Source: an uncultured Massilia sp.
GTDB lineage: Bacteria; Pseudomonadota; Gammaproteobacteria; Burkholderiales; Burkholderiaceae_D
DNA length: 64,000 nucleotides
Reading direction: 5' to 3'
Assembly: GCA_913778765.1 (NCBI GenBank)
Contig: CAJYXO010000025.1
Span: forward strand, 1-64,000
Below, piece after piece: positions 1 to 9,201 of this stretch (position 1 is its first letter; the number at the start of each line of letters is the position of its first letter). The translations under genes and the position numbers were made by a program. A model generated the notes under the pieces. That model was given only the letters and a program-made list of their open reading frames with translations. It did no database searches and had not been told where the DNA came from.

Positions 1-2
1 GC

Positions 3-521
3 ATCATCTCGCTGGGCGGCATGGTCTACAAGGGTTCGGTGCGCGTGGGCGGCGACAAGTTCGACGAAGCCATCGTCAACTACATCCGCCGCAACTACGG
101 CATGCTGATCGGCGAACAGACCGCCGAGTCGATCAAGAAGGCCATCGGTTCGGCCTTCCCGGGCTCCGAAGTCAAGGAGATGGAAGTCAAGGGCCGCAAT
201 CTGTCGGAAGGCATCCCGCGTTCCTTCACCATCTCGAGCAACGAGATCCTGGAAGCCCTGACCGACCCATTGAACAACATCGTCTCCGCCGTCAAGAACG
301 CGCTCGAGATGGCGCCGCCGGAACTGGGCGCGGACATCGCCGAGAAGGGCATGATGCTGACCGGCGGCGGCGCGCTGCTGCGCGACCTCGATCGCCTGCT
401 GATGGAAGAAACCGGCCTGCCGGTGCTGGTCGCGGAAGACCCGCTGACCTGCGTGGTGCGCGGTTCGGGCATGGCGCTCGAGCGCATGGACAAGCTGGGC
501 TCGATCTTCTCGTACGAGTAA
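3..521 (+). CDS. mreB: Rod shape-determining protein MreB (C-terminal part)
   Basis: This is the 3' end of the actin-like cytoskeletal ATPase that organises lateral wall synthesis in rod-shaped cells. The reading frame is open to the left edge, so the start lies outside the window. The visible 172 residues include the actin-fold segments [22 protein letters not shown] and the adenosine-binding [15 protein letters not shown], and the protein ends GSIFSYE as is common for proteobacterial MreB. It is followed by mreC after about 130 bp, the usual mreBCD order. Nothing appears broken; the truncation is only the window edge. Confidence 0.97.
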   Translation: MISLGGMVYKGSVRVGGDKFDEAIVNYIRRNYGMLIGEQTAESIKKAIGSAFPGSEVKEMEVKGRNLSEGIPRSFTISSNEILEALTDPLNNIVSAVKNALEMAPPELGADIAEKGMMLTGGGALLRDLDRLLMEETGLPVLVAEDPLTCVVRGSGMALERMDKLGSIFSYE

Positions 522-649
522 GCCGGCCCGCGACGCGGATGGGGTGCGCAGGAATGCGTGCGTCGCCGCGTTTGTCGTATCACATGTCAGTGTGTCTTCA
601 CGTCGGCGGCCGGTAAGCTACGGAGCGGTCGCCCTCATTATTGGAAGTC

Positions 650-1918
650 ATGGAATACAGTCCTCCGCCGCTCTTCAAGCAAGGCGCTCCCGCCAGGGTC
701 AAGGTGACGGTGTTCGCTCTCATCTCGATCGCCCTGCTTGTCGTCGACGCGCGGTATCATGCGCTCACCGCCGTGCGCCAGGTGGCGGGCACGGTGCTTT
801 ATCCCCTCCAGATGGCTGCCCTGATGCCGCGCGATGCGATGAGCAACATGGGCAGCTACTTCTCCTCGATCTCCGCCCTGCAGAAGGAAGTTCGTGAGCT
901 GAAGAGCCAGCAGGTCGCGATGGCCTCGGCCATGCAGCAGGCCCAGCTCCAGATGGCCGAGAACGGCCACCTGCGCAAGCTGATGGACGCGCGCGAACAC
1001 CTGCCGGTGCGCTCGATGATGAGCGAGATCCTGTACGACGCGCGCGATCCGTCGACGCGCCGCGTGGTGCTCGACCGCGGCTCGCGCAATGGCGTCAAGC
1101 TCGGCCTGCCCGTGATCGACAATGCCGGCGTGGTCGGCCAGGTCACGCGCGTGTTCCCGTTCACGTCGGAAGTCACGCTGCTGACCGACAAGGAGCAGGC
1201 GATTCCGGTGCAGGTGCTGAGGAACGGCCTGCGCAGCGTCGCCTACGGCCGCGGCCAGTCCGGCCAGCTCGACCTGCGCTTCGTCGCGCCGAACGCCGAC
1301 ATCCAGGTCGGCGACGTGCTGGTCACCTCGGGCCTGGACGGCATGTACCCGGCCGGACTGGCGGTCGCCAAGGTGACGCAAGTGGAAAGCGTGGCCCAGG
1401 GCGCCTTCGGCCGCGTGGTCTGCCAGCCGCTGGCCGGCATCGACCGCCACCGCCAGCTGCTGGTGGTGATGTCCGACCAGCCGGCGCAGCCGCGCCCGCC
1501 CGAGCCGGCCGTGAAGGCCAACGGCAACACCACCTCGCGCCGCAACCTGCCGAAGATGGAGCCGATCCCGCTGCCGCCGCTGCCTGCGCAACCGCTGCCG
1601 CCGGCCGTGCCGCCGGCTGCCGCTGCCGGCGCCGCCGCCACGCCGGGCGCGCCGGGTGCGCAGGGCGCGACGGCAGGCGCTAACGTACCGGCCGCCGCCG
1701 CAGGGGCCACCCAGAACCGTCAGGCCGCGCCGGCCCGCGGCACCCCGGCCCGCACCACGCCGCCGGCCAGCGGCGCAGTGCCGGCAAACGGCGCGGCAAC
1801 CGCACCGGCCACCGGAACGACAACCGGAACGACAAGCAACGCGCCGGCACGCCAGCCGGCCGCCACCAACACGCCGGCGCGCCAGCCGGCCGCGCCGGCA
1901 GCCGGGGAGGGCGCCTGA
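650..1918 (+). CDS. mreC: Rod shape-determining protein MreC
   Basis: MreC is a periplasmic scaffold that links MreB/MreD to PBP2-RodA. The ORF track opens at TTG 641, but the ATG at 650 (MEYSPPPLFKQG) gives the expected family N-terminus and is preferred; no spaced Shine-Dalgarno decides it. A membrane helix (VFALISIALLVV) lies near residues 23-35, followed by a coiled-coil stretch (ISALQKEVRELKSQQ) and the beta-barrel MreC core up to about residue 280. The last roughly 120 residues are a low-complexity Ala/Pro/Thr tail with a repeated TPARQPAA unit, much longer than in E. coli. It overlaps mreD by one base (TGATG). Confidence 0.96.
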   Translation: MEYSPPPLFKQGAPARVKVTVFALISIALLVVDARYHALTAVRQVAGTVLYPLQMAALMPRDAMSNMGSYFSSISALQKEVRELKSQQVAMASAMQQAQLQMAENGHLRKLMDAREHLPVRSMMSEILYDARDPSTRRVVLDRGSRNGVKLGLPVIDNAGVVGQVTRVFPFTSEVTLLTDKEQAIPVQVLRNGLRSVAYGRGQSGQLDLRFVAPNADIQVGDVLVTSGLDGMYPAGLAVAKVTQVESVAQGAFGRVVCQPLAGIDRHRQLLVVMSDQPAQPRPPEPAVKANGNTTSRRNLPKMEPIPLPPLPAQPLPPAVPPAAAAGAAATPGAPGAQGATAGANVPAAAAGATQNRQAAPARGTPARTTPPASGAVPANGAATAPATGTTTGTTSNAPARQPAATNTPARQPAAPAAGEGA

Positions 1919-2433
1919 TGCCGAACCGTCCGCATTACATCCTGCTGCCGGTCAGCCCGCTGTTCATCGCCTTCAGCCTGATCTGCGCCTTCATGCTCAA
2001 CCTGATGCCGTGGGGACGCTGGGTCGGCGCGCCGGACTTCGTCGCGCTGGTGCTGGTCTTCTGGGGCATCCACCAGCCGCGCAAGGTCGGCATCGGCATC
2101 GCCTTCGCGATGGGTCTGCTGATGGACGTGCACGACGCCACCCTGCTCGGCGAGAACGCGCTGGCCTACACTTTGCTGTCCTACCTGGCGATCATGATCC
2201 ACCGCCGCGTGCTGTGGTTCCCGCTGGCGACCCAGGCGATGCACGTGTTCCCGCTGCTGCTGATGACGCAGGCGATCCAGGTGCTGGTGCGCTTCATCGT
2301 CACCGGCCGCTTCCCGGGCTGGCTGCACTTCATCGAAAGCGTGATCGCGGTGGCGATGTGGCCGGTGATCACCTGGCTGCTGCTGGCGCCGCAGCGCCGC
2401 GCGGTGGATAAAGATCACACCCGTCCGATCTGA
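1918..2433 (+). CDS. mreD: Rod shape-determining protein MreD
   Basis: A small, very hydrophobic inner-membrane protein of 171 residues, the usual length of MreD, which works with MreC, RodA and PBP2 in lateral cell-wall elongation. Several membrane helices are visible (HYILLPVSPLFIAFSLICAF, then DFVALVLVFWGIHQP and later ones), together with the family-like stretch GIGIAFAMGLLMDVHDATLLGE. The start codon overlaps the mreC stop as TGATG, which implies translational coupling. mrdA follows after nine bases. Confidence 0.95.
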   Translation: MPNRPHYILLPVSPLFIAFSLICAFMLNLMPWGRWVGAPDFVALVLVFWGIHQPRKVGIGIAFAMGLLMDVHDATLLGENALAYTLLSYLAIMIHRRVLWFPLATQAMHVFPLLLMTQAIQVLVRFIVTGRFPGWLHFIESVIAVAMWPVITWLLLAPQRRAVDKDHTRPI

Positions 2434-2442
2434 TTGTTTTGA

Positions 2443-4431
2443 ATGACCGAGATTAAAAACAGCGATCGCGAGATCCACCACTTCCGCATGCGCCTGTCGG
2501 CGCTGGTGGTGCTCGTGTTCATCTGCTTCGGCCTGCTGGTGGCCCGCTTCGTGTGGCTGCAGGTGGTCAAGCACAACCAGTACATGGCGCAGGCCGAGGA
2601 CAACCGCATCGCGCTGGTGCCGATCGTCCCCAACCGCGGCCTGATCCTCGACCGCAACGGCGTGGTCCTGGCCAGCAACTACTCGGCCTACACGCTCGAG
2701 ATCACGCCGTCCAAGCTGGAAGCGAACATGGACTCCGTCATCGACGAGCTGGCCAAGCTGGTCACGATCGAGCCGAAGGATCGCAAGCGCTTCAAGCGCC
2801 TGCTGGAAGAGTCGAAGAACTTTTCCAGCGTGCCGATCCGCACCCGCCTGAGCGACGACGAAGTCGCGCGCTTCACCGCGCAGCGCTTCCGCTTCCCGGG
2901 CGTGGAAGTGCAGGCGCGCCTGTTCCGCCAGTACCCGCTGGGCGAAATCGCCTCGCACGTGCTGGGCTACATCGGCCGCATCAACCAGAAAGAAGCCAAG
3001 ACGATCGAGGACAGCGAGGACGCCGCCAATTACAACGGCACCGACCACATCGGCAAGGAAGGCCTGGAGAAGAGCTACGAGCACCAGTTGCACGGCCAGA
3101 CCGGCTACGAGGAAGTCGAGCGTTCGGCCGGCGGACGCGCGATCCGTACGCTGTCGCGCACGCCGCCGGTGCCGGGCACGAACCTGATCCTGTCGGTCGA
3201 CATCGAGCTGCAGAAGGTGATCGAGGAAGCCTTCGGCGACTTCCGCGGCGCCCTGGTCGCGATCGAACCGGAAACCGGCGACGTGCTGGCCTACGTGTCG
3301 CGGCCGGGCTTCGACCCCAACCTGTTCGTCGACGGCATCGACTCGCAGAGCTGGAACGAGCTGAATACCTCGCTCGACAAGCCGCTGATGAACCGTCCGC
3401 TGTCGGGCACCTACCCGCCCGGCTCGACCTTCAAGCCCTTCATGGCGCTGGCCGCGCTGGAAACGGGCAAGCGCCGTCCGGAGCAGGGCATCAGCGACGC
3501 CGGCTTCTTCATGCTGGGCGGCCACCGCTTCAACGACGACAAGCCGGGCGGCCACGGCTACATCGACATGTACCGCTCGATCGTCATGTCCTGCGATACC
3601 TATTACTACCAGCTCGGCAACGAGATGGGCATCGACCTGATCAGCGCCTTCATGAAGCAGTTCGGCTTCGGTTCGCCGACCGGCATCGACCTCGAGCACG
3701 AGAAGAGTGGCGTGCTGCCTTCGCAGGAGTGGAAGCGCGAGCGCTTCAGGAAGAACCGCGCGGCCCAGAAATGGGTGGGCGGCGACACCATCTCGATCAG
3801 CATCGGCAACGGTTTCAACAGCTATACCATGCTGCAGCTGGCGCACGCGGTATCGACCCTGGCCAACAACGGCGTGATCATGAAGCCGCACCTGGTCAAG
3901 ATCCTCGAGGATGGCGGGACCAAGCAGCGCACGCTGACGGTGCCGAAGGAGTCCGGCCGCATTCCGCTCAAGCAGGAAAACATCGACATCATCAAGCGCG
4001 CCATGGTGGGCGTGACCACCGACCAGAGCGGCACCGGCTTCATGGCCTTCCGCAATGCCGGCTACGTCGTCGGCGGCAAGACCGGTACCGCCCAGGTGGT
4101 GGGCCTGAAGGGCGCCAAGTACAACCACAACACGACCCCGGAACGCCTGCGCGACAACGCGCTGTTCACCGCCTTCGCCCCGGCCGACAAGCCGAGGATC
4201 GCGATCGCGCTGGTGGTCGAGAACGCCGGCTTCGGCGCCACCTACGCGGCCCCGATCGTGCGCAAGGCGCTCGACTATTACCTGCTGGGCAAGCGTCCGG
4301 GCGAGAAGGCCAAGCCGGTGCCGAGCGCGGCCGTGCAGAAGGAAGACCTGGCGATTCCCGAAGAGTCCTTCGGTCCGAACGCCGGCCTGCCCAAACCGCC
4401 GGGCGGCGAAACCCCTGGCAACAAGGAGTAA
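2443..4431 (+). CDS. mrdA: Penicillin-binding protein 2 (elongasome transpeptidase)
   Basis: This is the class B PBP that cross-links peptidoglycan during cell elongation, working with the glycosyltransferase RodA encoded next. Its 662 residues begin with a cytoplasmic tip and one membrane anchor (ALVVLVFICFGLLVARFVWLQ), then the PBP dimerisation domain and a transpeptidase domain. The three catalytic motifs are intact: STFK with the acylated serine at S328, SCD at S383, and KTG at K546 (GGKTGTAQ). mreD lies just upstream and rodA starts four bases downstream, so this is one operon. Confidence 0.97.
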   Translation: MTEIKNSDREIHHFRMRLSALVVLVFICFGLLVARFVWLQVVKHNQYMAQAEDNRIALVPIVPNRGLILDRNGVVLASNYSAYTLEITPSKLEANMDSVIDELAKLVTIEPKDRKRFKRLLEESKNFSSVPIRTRLSDDEVARFTAQRFRFPGVEVQARLFRQYPLGEIASHVLGYIGRINQKEAKTIEDSEDAANYNGTDHIGKEGLEKSYEHQLHGQTGYEEVERSAGGRAIRTLSRTPPVPGTNLILSVDIELQKVIEEAFGDFRGALVAIEPETGDVLAYVSRPGFDPNLFVDGIDSQSWNELNTSLDKPLMNRPLSGTYPPGSTFKPFMALAALETGKRRPEQGISDAGFFMLGGHRFNDDKPGGHGYIDMYRSIVMSCDTYYYQLGNEMGIDLISAFMKQFGFGSPTGIDLEHEKSGVLPSQEWKRERFRKNRAAQKWVGGDTISISIGNGFNSYTMLQLAHAVSTLANNGVIMKPHLVKILEDGGTKQRTLTVPKESGRIPLKQENIDIIKRAMVGVTTDQSGTGFMAFRNAGYVVGGKTGTAQVVGLKGAKYNHNTTPERLRDNALFTAFAPADKPRIAIALVVENAGFGATYAAPIVRKALDYYLLGKRPGEKAKPVPSAAVQKEDLAIPEESFGPNAGLPKPPGGETPGNKE

Positions 4432-4434
4432 GCG

Positions 4435-5553
4435 ATGCCAGCCCATATTCCCGAGCGGCGCTCGCTGATCCGGCGCCTGAAACCCTACCTGCTGGTGTTC
4501 GACGGCCCGCTGGCCCTGATCCTGTTCCTGCTGTTCTCGGTCGGCACGCTGACCATGAGCTCGGCCGGCCACGACTTCCCGGGCCGCATGGAAGGACAGA
4601 TGCGCAACATCCTGCTGTCCTTCACGGTCATGTGGATCGCGGCGAACATCCCGCCGCAGCTGCTGCTGCGCCTCGCGGTGCCGATCTATTCCTTCGGGGT
4701 GGCGCTGCTGGTGGCGGTGGCCCTGTTCGGCACCATCAAGAAGGGCGCGCGGCGCTGGCTGCACGTCGGCGTCGACATCCAGCCCTCCGAGATCCTGAAG
4801 ATCGCCACGCCGCTGATGCTGGCCTGGTATTTCCAGACCCGGGCCGGCATCATGAAGTGGCAGAACTTCATCGTCGCCGCGGTCCTGCTGCTGATCCCGT
4901 TCGCCTTCATCGCCAAGCAGCCAGACCTCGGCACCGCCATGCTGGTGGGCGCCTCCGGTTTCTACGTGATCTTCCTGGCCGGCCTGTCGTGGAAGGCGCT
5001 GGCGGCCCTGTTCGCGGCCGGGTGCGCGGGCCTGCCGGTGGCCTGGTCGATGATGCACGACTACCAGCGCGACCGCGTGATGACCCTGATCGACCCGACC
5101 TCGGACCCGCTGGGCAAGGGCTTCCACATCATCCAGTCGACCATCGCGATCGGCTCGGGCGGCGTGAGCGGCAAGGGCTACATGAAGGGCACCCAGGCCT
5201 ACCTGGAGTTCATTCCGGAGCGCACCACCGACTTCATCTTCTCGGTGTACTCGGAGGAATTCGGGCTCATCGGTAACCTGTTGTTACTGTTCTTGTATTT
5301 GTTGCTCATCGGGCGCAGCATGATGATCGCTGCAAACGCCCCGAATCTGTTCACACGCCTGCTGGCCGGCGCGGTCTCGATGATGTTCTTTACTTATTGT
5401 TTCATTAACATGGGTATGGTCAGCGGGATCTTGCCCGTGGTGGGAGTTCCGCTTCCTTTCATGAGCTATGGCGGTACCGCGTTGATTACTTTGGGGCTCT
5501 GCAGTGGTATATTGATGAGCATTCAAAGACACCGCAAACTGGTGCAGACCTGA
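4435..5553 (+). CDS. mrdB: RodA, SEDS-family peptidoglycan glycosyltransferase
   Basis: RodA polymerises lipid II into glycan strands as the partner of PBP2. It has 372 residues with about ten membrane helices and the SEDS signatures KQPDLGTAM, YMKGTQAYLEFIPERTTDF and GVPLPFMSYGGTALI. The start ATG at 4435 has AAGGAG nearby, at the end of mrdA. The last 280 bases are visibly less GC-rich than the rest of the gene (many TTG, TTA and ATT codons). A TATATT box at 5508-5513 inside the gene could be part of a promoter for rlpA, but no well-spaced -35 was found. Confidence 0.97.
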   Translation: MPAHIPERRSLIRRLKPYLLVFDGPLALILFLLFSVGTLTMSSAGHDFPGRMEGQMRNILLSFTVMWIAANIPPQLLLRLAVPIYSFGVALLVAVALFGTIKKGARRWLHVGVDIQPSEILKIATPLMLAWYFQTRAGIMKWQNFIVAAVLLLIPFAFIAKQPDLGTAMLVGASGFYVIFLAGLSWKALAALFAAGCAGLPVAWSMMHDYQRDRVMTLIDPTSDPLGKGFHIIQSTIAIGSGGVSGKGYMKGTQAYLEFIPERTTDFIFSVYSEEFGLIGNLLLLFLYLLLIGRSMMIAANAPNLFTRLLAGAVSMMFFTYCFINMGMVSGILPVVGVPLPFMSYGGTALITLGLCSGILMSIQRHRKLVQT

Positions 5554-5554
5554 C

Positions 5555-6616
5555 ATGAAAGAGAACGCATTGACCGTTCGCGTTCGCGCAGTACAAGGTC
5601 GGTATTTGCCAGCGATCATTGCGTTAGCCTCGGCAGCGTTGATGACAGGCTGCAGCACGACCGGCGATGGCGAACACAAGAGCCTGATCCCGCTGCCCTG
5701 GAAGCACAAGGTGGCCACGCGGGGCGGCAAGATCGATACCGACCTGCCCAGGCTGCCCGCAGCCGGCTCCGGCCGCGGCGGCTACTACCAGGACGACGGC
5801 CCCGGCGAGAATCCGCCCGAGGGCCTGCGCAATGTCCCCGACGCAATCGTCAAGTACGAACCCTACGCCAGGTTCGCGAACCGGCCGTATTCGGTGTTCG
5901 GCCAGACCTACACGCCGCTGCTGAACGACGAGCCCTACAGCCAGCGCGGCGTGGCCAGCTGGTACGGCGTCAAGTTCCACGGCCAGCGCACCTCGTCGGG
6001 CGAGCCCTACGACATGTACAAGATGACGGCCGCGCACCCGACGCTGCCGATCCCGTCCTACGCCCGCATCACGAGCCTGGATTCCGGCAAGTCGGTGGTG
6101 GTCCGCATCAACGACCGCGGCCCTTTCCATTCCGACCGCATCGTCGACGTCTCCTACACCGCGGCCTTGAAGCTCGGCCTGCTGGGCAAGGGCAGCCACC
6201 AGGTCGAAATCGAGCGCCTGTTCCCGGACGACCCGACCCGCATCGCCACCGTGCGCCGCGCCGCCGCCTCGGCCGCCCAGGCCGCGCCGGCGCCGGCCGA
6301 AATTGCCGCGCTGATGCTGGAAGACCGCGTGGCGATGGACAGCGCCGCCGTGGCGCGTCCGCAGCCCGAGGCCGCCAAGGCCGCGCCGGCATCCGGCTAC
6401 TACCTGCAGCTGGGCGCCTACGGCCGTGCCGGCAAGGCGGAAGAGATGAGCGAGATGCTGAAAAAATCCGGCGTCGGACCGGCGCTGGAAGTCGTGCGTT
6501 CCGGTTCGGTCAACCGCCTGTACAGCGGCCCCTTCGAAACGCGGGCGCTGGCGCAGGAGGCGGCGCGGGCGCTGCCTTCGTCGCTGGGGCTGAAGCCGAT
6601 CGTCGTGCGGCGCTGA
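5555..6616 (+). CDS. rlpA: Septal ring lytic transglycosylase RlpA (lipoprotein, SPOR domain)
   Basis: RlpA cuts naked glycan strands at the division septum. The 353-residue protein starts one base after the rodA stop. The N-terminal signal ends in a lipobox-like MTGC at about residues 30-33, so it should be an outer-membrane lipoprotein. The double-psi beta-barrel domain is clear from GVASWYG through TSSGEPYDMY and NDRGPFHSDRIVDVS, including the Glu and Asp that correspond to the catalytic pair of characterised RlpA enzymes. A C-terminal SPOR domain (GYYLQLGAYGRAGKAEEM) should bind denuded septal glycan. An Ala/Pro-rich linker joins the two. Confidence 0.95.
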   Translation: MKENALTVRVRAVQGRYLPAIIALASAALMTGCSTTGDGEHKSLIPLPWKHKVATRGGKIDTDLPRLPAAGSGRGGYYQDDGPGENPPEGLRNVPDAIVKYEPYARFANRPYSVFGQTYTPLLNDEPYSQRGVASWYGVKFHGQRTSSGEPYDMYKMTAAHPTLPIPSYARITSLDSGKSVVVRINDRGPFHSDRIVDVSYTAALKLGLLGKGSHQVEIERLFPDDPTRIATVRRAAASAAQAAPAPAEIAALMLEDRVAMDSAAVARPQPEAAKAAPASGYYLQLGAYGRAGKAEEMSEMLKKSGVGPALEVVRSGSVNRLYSGPFETRALAQEAARALPSSLGLKPIVVRR

Positions 6617-6620
6617 TCGG

Positions 6621-7319
6621 CTACTTCTGATCGTGCGGCAGGCGGTCTGCCAGGGGACCTCCCGGCGGACATGCCCGGTATGGTGAAATTTCGAGCACCT
6701 TGACCCCGAGCGCATAGGCGCCCTGGGCGTCGCTGTCGTCATTCGTGAGCATCAGGCCCTGTACCCGGATCCGCGCGTCGGCAATGGCGCAGCGCTTGCC
6801 GGCCAGCTTGCCGCTCAAGGCGCGGTCCATGCGCAGCGCCTTTTCGGTGGTGCCATCCTGGAAGCTTAAATCGCCGATCAGGTGCAAGAACGCGGTCTGC
6901 GTTTCCCTCGCGGGCCAGTGCACGCTGAATCCCGCTCCAGGACCGTGCTCGCTGTCGCTGTCCTCTTCCGGCGCCACCCATGCCGTCCCGCGCAGTTCAA
7001 TCGGCCCGGCCAGGTAAAGCGTGCCCAGGGGATAGTCGCCCTGCGTGTAAGTGTTCAGCTCGATCCGGGTGGTGGAAAGGTCGATTTTCTTCTCGTGGCC
7101 CCATGTCAGTCCGCAGGCGGCAACGAGGCGCAGGCCTTTTGGCGGCGTCAGCCTGGCGTTGGCAAGTGCATCGCCACATTGGCAGGCGTTCTCCGGCAGG
7201 AGGGCAGGGAATATTGCCGGCAACCTTGCGCAAGCGGCGTCCCGAGCGGACGCCAGGCCATCGAATGAGACGGCAAGGAGCAGGATGAGCACGCGAAAAG
7301 AAGTCATCATGACGACCAT
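6621..7319 (-). CDS. Exported protein of unknown function
   Basis: The ORF track runs to 7511, but the first 60-odd residues do not look like a protein start. The ATG at 7319 follows a TAAGG sequence by five bases and is preferred; the ATGs at 7322, 7310 and 7307 are alternatives. The product has a signal peptide (FRVLILLLAVSFDGLASA) and a mature part of about 200 residues with five or six cysteines, including NACQCG. I do not recognise the family. It converges on rlpA with only four bases between stops and is divergent from the small gene at 7435. Low-complexity segments are absent. Confidence 0.72.
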   Translation of the reverse strand: MVVMMTSFRVLILLLAVSFDGLASARDAACARLPAIFPALLPENACQCGDALANARLTPPKGLRLVAACGLTWGHEKKIDLSTTRIELNTYTQGDYPLGTLYLAGPIELRGTAWVAPEEDSDSEHGPGAGFSVHWPARETQTAFLHLIGDLSFQDGTTEKALRMDRALSGKLAGKRCAIADARIRVQGLMLTNDDSDAQGAYALGVKVLEISPYRACPPGGPLADRLPHDQK

Positions 7320-7434
7320 CATAGCCTTACTCTGCAGCGGAAGCGACTGGCGTATCAGCCGCAGCGCCTGAAATCCGAGTCGTGTGGCAAGCAAAGTCTC
7401 CCGGTCGCTATACTTCGCCGACAAAGGAGAAACG

Positions 7435-7689
7435 ATGCACGACCACGAGAAAACGGCGATGGCTGAACTGGCATTCAACCTGGGCCGGATCACCCGGCAG
7501 GCGATGTACAAGGCGAACGGCAGTCAGCAGCCATCCGACCTGTCGAAAATTGCGGCGGAGGTGCTGGAGCTGGGCGACCACAAGATCGCGCCCGACGTCC
7601 TGATGATGTTCGTGGCGGGATTCCATGAATCGGATCCCAGGCCAGAGCGCAGGGTGACGCAGATGCCGGGCTTCGAACGGGACGCCTGA
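7435..7689 (+). CDS. Small hypothetical protein (84 aa)
   Basis: The ORF opens at 7384, but a good Shine-Dalgarno (AAAGGAG) sits nine bases before the ATG at 7435, which begins MHDHEKTAMAELAFNLGR. The product is small, charged and probably helical and cytoplasmic, with no signal or membrane segment. I do not recognise the family and no motif suggests an activity. It stands alone between the divergent exported-protein gene and the convergent end of the argS operon. Confidence 0.7.
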   Translation: MHDHEKTAMAELAFNLGRITRQAMYKANGSQQPSDLSKIAAEVLELGDHKIAPDVLMMFVAGFHESDPRPERRVTQMPGFERDA

Positions 7690-7702
7690 GTTCCCGGGCC
7701 GG

Positions 7703-8434
7703 TCAGCGGCAGTTCTTCGCTTCCGCCGACGACACCGCATCCGCCACGCTGACGATCCGCTCGCGCGCTGCGTCTTCGACGTCCCGGAACCGGTAAGCGT
7801 AGCGCGTGGTTTGCGGACCGCGCGGCGTGATGCGGGCGCTGTGCACGCCCTGTTTGTTGAGCTGGGCCAGCAGGGTCTGGGCTCCGCTCTCGGTCTTGAA
7901 CACGCCCAGCGAGATCGCCCACTTCATGGGCGAGTCCCCCGACATGATGAAGAAATTGGTGATGCCCAGGCCGCGCAGCTCGCCGGCCTTGCGGTCGGCC
8001 GCTTCCTTGCTGGCCTGCGGCGGGATGTTCACCAGGTAGCTGGTCACGTCCTGGGCCTGCACGGCCTGGCGCGACTGGCGTTCGCCCAGGTCCAGCGACG
8101 CGAGGCGGGATTCGAAACGCTTCGCTTCGCCGGCGCTGAAGGTGCCGACGTCGATGCAGGCCAGGGCTTTTGCCGGCGCAGCCGGCGCCGCGGCCGGGGC
8201 AGGCGCTTCGGCGGCCGGCGCGGAAGCAGGGGGGGCGGTGGAAGCGGGCGCCGATGCCGCCTTCGCCGCATCGGCCTGGGCATTGGTCAGCAGGACCAGC
8301 TTGCCCGCCTCGAGCTGGGGCTTGATGCGCGCCCGTTCTTCCTCGCTCCCCTTGCTCGCACCCAGATAGCTCTGCGCATACGCGAACAGGGCGACGTTCA
8401 GGATCAGCAGCGACCAGAAGACGAATCTCAACAC
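7703..8434 (-). CDS. SPOR domain-containing membrane protein
   Basis: A 243-residue protein starting at GTG 8434 (TTG 8431 is the next option). It has an N-terminal membrane anchor (FVFWSLLILNVALFAYAQ), an Ala/Pro-rich linker (about residues 55-90) and a C-terminal SPOR-like region (WAISLGVFKTESGAQTLL near residue 160 onwards). SPOR domains bind peptidoglycan denuded of stem peptides, usually at the septum. It is the last gene of the minus-strand argS-coaX operon, nine bases after coaX. The SPOR match is by eye, so the family call is fairly but not fully secure. Confidence 0.85.
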   Translation of the reverse strand: MLRFVFWSLLILNVALFAYAQSYLGASKGSEEERARIKPQLEAGKLVLLTNAQADAAKAASAPASTAPPASAPAAEAPAPAAAPAAPAKALACIDVGTFSAGEAKRFESRLASLDLGERQSRQAVQAQDVTSYLVNIPPQASKEAADRKAGELRGLGITNFFIMSGDSPMKWAISLGVFKTESGAQTLLAQLNKQGVHSARITPRGPQTTRYAYRFRDVEDAARERIVSVADAVSSAEAKNCR

Positions 8435-8442
8435 GATAGTCC

Positions 8443-9192
8443 CTATGGAGTAGTGGGGGCGATGGCGGCCACGTGCAGGCCGGTCAGCACGATATTATCG
8501 ACGATCCGGTGCGGCGCCGCCAAAGCCGGGGCCACGTGACGGGCGGCGCCGCCCGAGACGATGCACAGTTCGGCCGGCAGGGCGGCGCAGGCGCGCTCGA
8601 TGGCGCCGGCCTGGGCCGACAGGCAGCCGGAGCGGATCGCATCCAGCGTGTGGTCGGCAAAGACCGGCGGCGGGGCCGCGCCGGCACTGGCTTCCGGCAG
8701 CTGGGCGGTGCCGCGCGCCAGCGAACCGAGCATGAGGCCGAGGCCGGGCAGGATCATCCCGCCCAGGAAAGCGCCGTCGCTCGACACGGCATCGACGGTG
8801 GTCGCGGTGCCGCAGGTGGCCACCACCAGCGCGCGGCCCGGGTACAGGCTGCGCGCGCCCAGCGCGGCGGCGAAGCGGTCCGCGCCCAGCTGCGCGGGGT
8901 TGCGATAGAGGTTGCGCAGGCCCGCCAGTTCGGCACGGGCGCCGAACCATTCGGGCTGCAGGCCGGGCTGCACGTCGGGCAGCAGTGCCGCCAGCCGTTC
9001 GCGCAGTGCGGAACCGGCGACGTTGGAGACGAGCGCGCGGACGATGCCACGGCCTTGCCAGGCGGCGCGCAGGCCGTCCAGCGCCGCATGCGTCACCGCG
9101 CCGTGGGCCAGCCAGTCGCCCGGCTTGGCGTCACGCCACGCGATGGCCCACTTGACCCGGGTATTGCCTGCGTCGACCAGCAGCAGCGCCAT
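8443..9192 (-). CDS. coaX: Type III pantothenate kinase
   Basis: Catalyses ATP-dependent phosphorylation of pantothenate, the first step of coenzyme A synthesis. The 249 residues open with the ASKHA-fold phosphate loop DAGNTRVKWAI, followed by GADRFAAALGA and the second nucleotide loop ATCGTATTVDAV, all diagnostic of CoaX rather than CoaA. It lies nine bases after birA in the same operon; a birA-coaX pairing is common in bacteria. Length is typical and nothing is missing. Confidence 0.96.
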   Translation of the reverse strand: MALLLVDAGNTRVKWAIAWRDAKPGDWLAHGAVTHAALDGLRAAWQGRGIVRALVSNVAGSALRERLAALLPDVQPGLQPEWFGARAELAGLRNLYRNPAQLGADRFAAALGARSLYPGRALVVATCGTATTVDAVSSDGAFLGGMILPGLGLMLGSLARGTAQLPEASAGAAPPPVFADHTLDAIRSGCLSAQAGAIERACAALPAELCIVSGGAARHVAPALAAPHRIVDNIVLTGLHVAAIAPTTP

Positions 9193-9201
9193 GATCGCTC
9201 C

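Noticed and set aside
1720-5127. 1135-residue antisense ORF over mreC-mreD-mrdA-rodA
   Set aside because: Highly Arg/Gln/His-rich product with no domain, exactly opposite to intact essential genes; a codon-bias shadow in GC-rich DNA.
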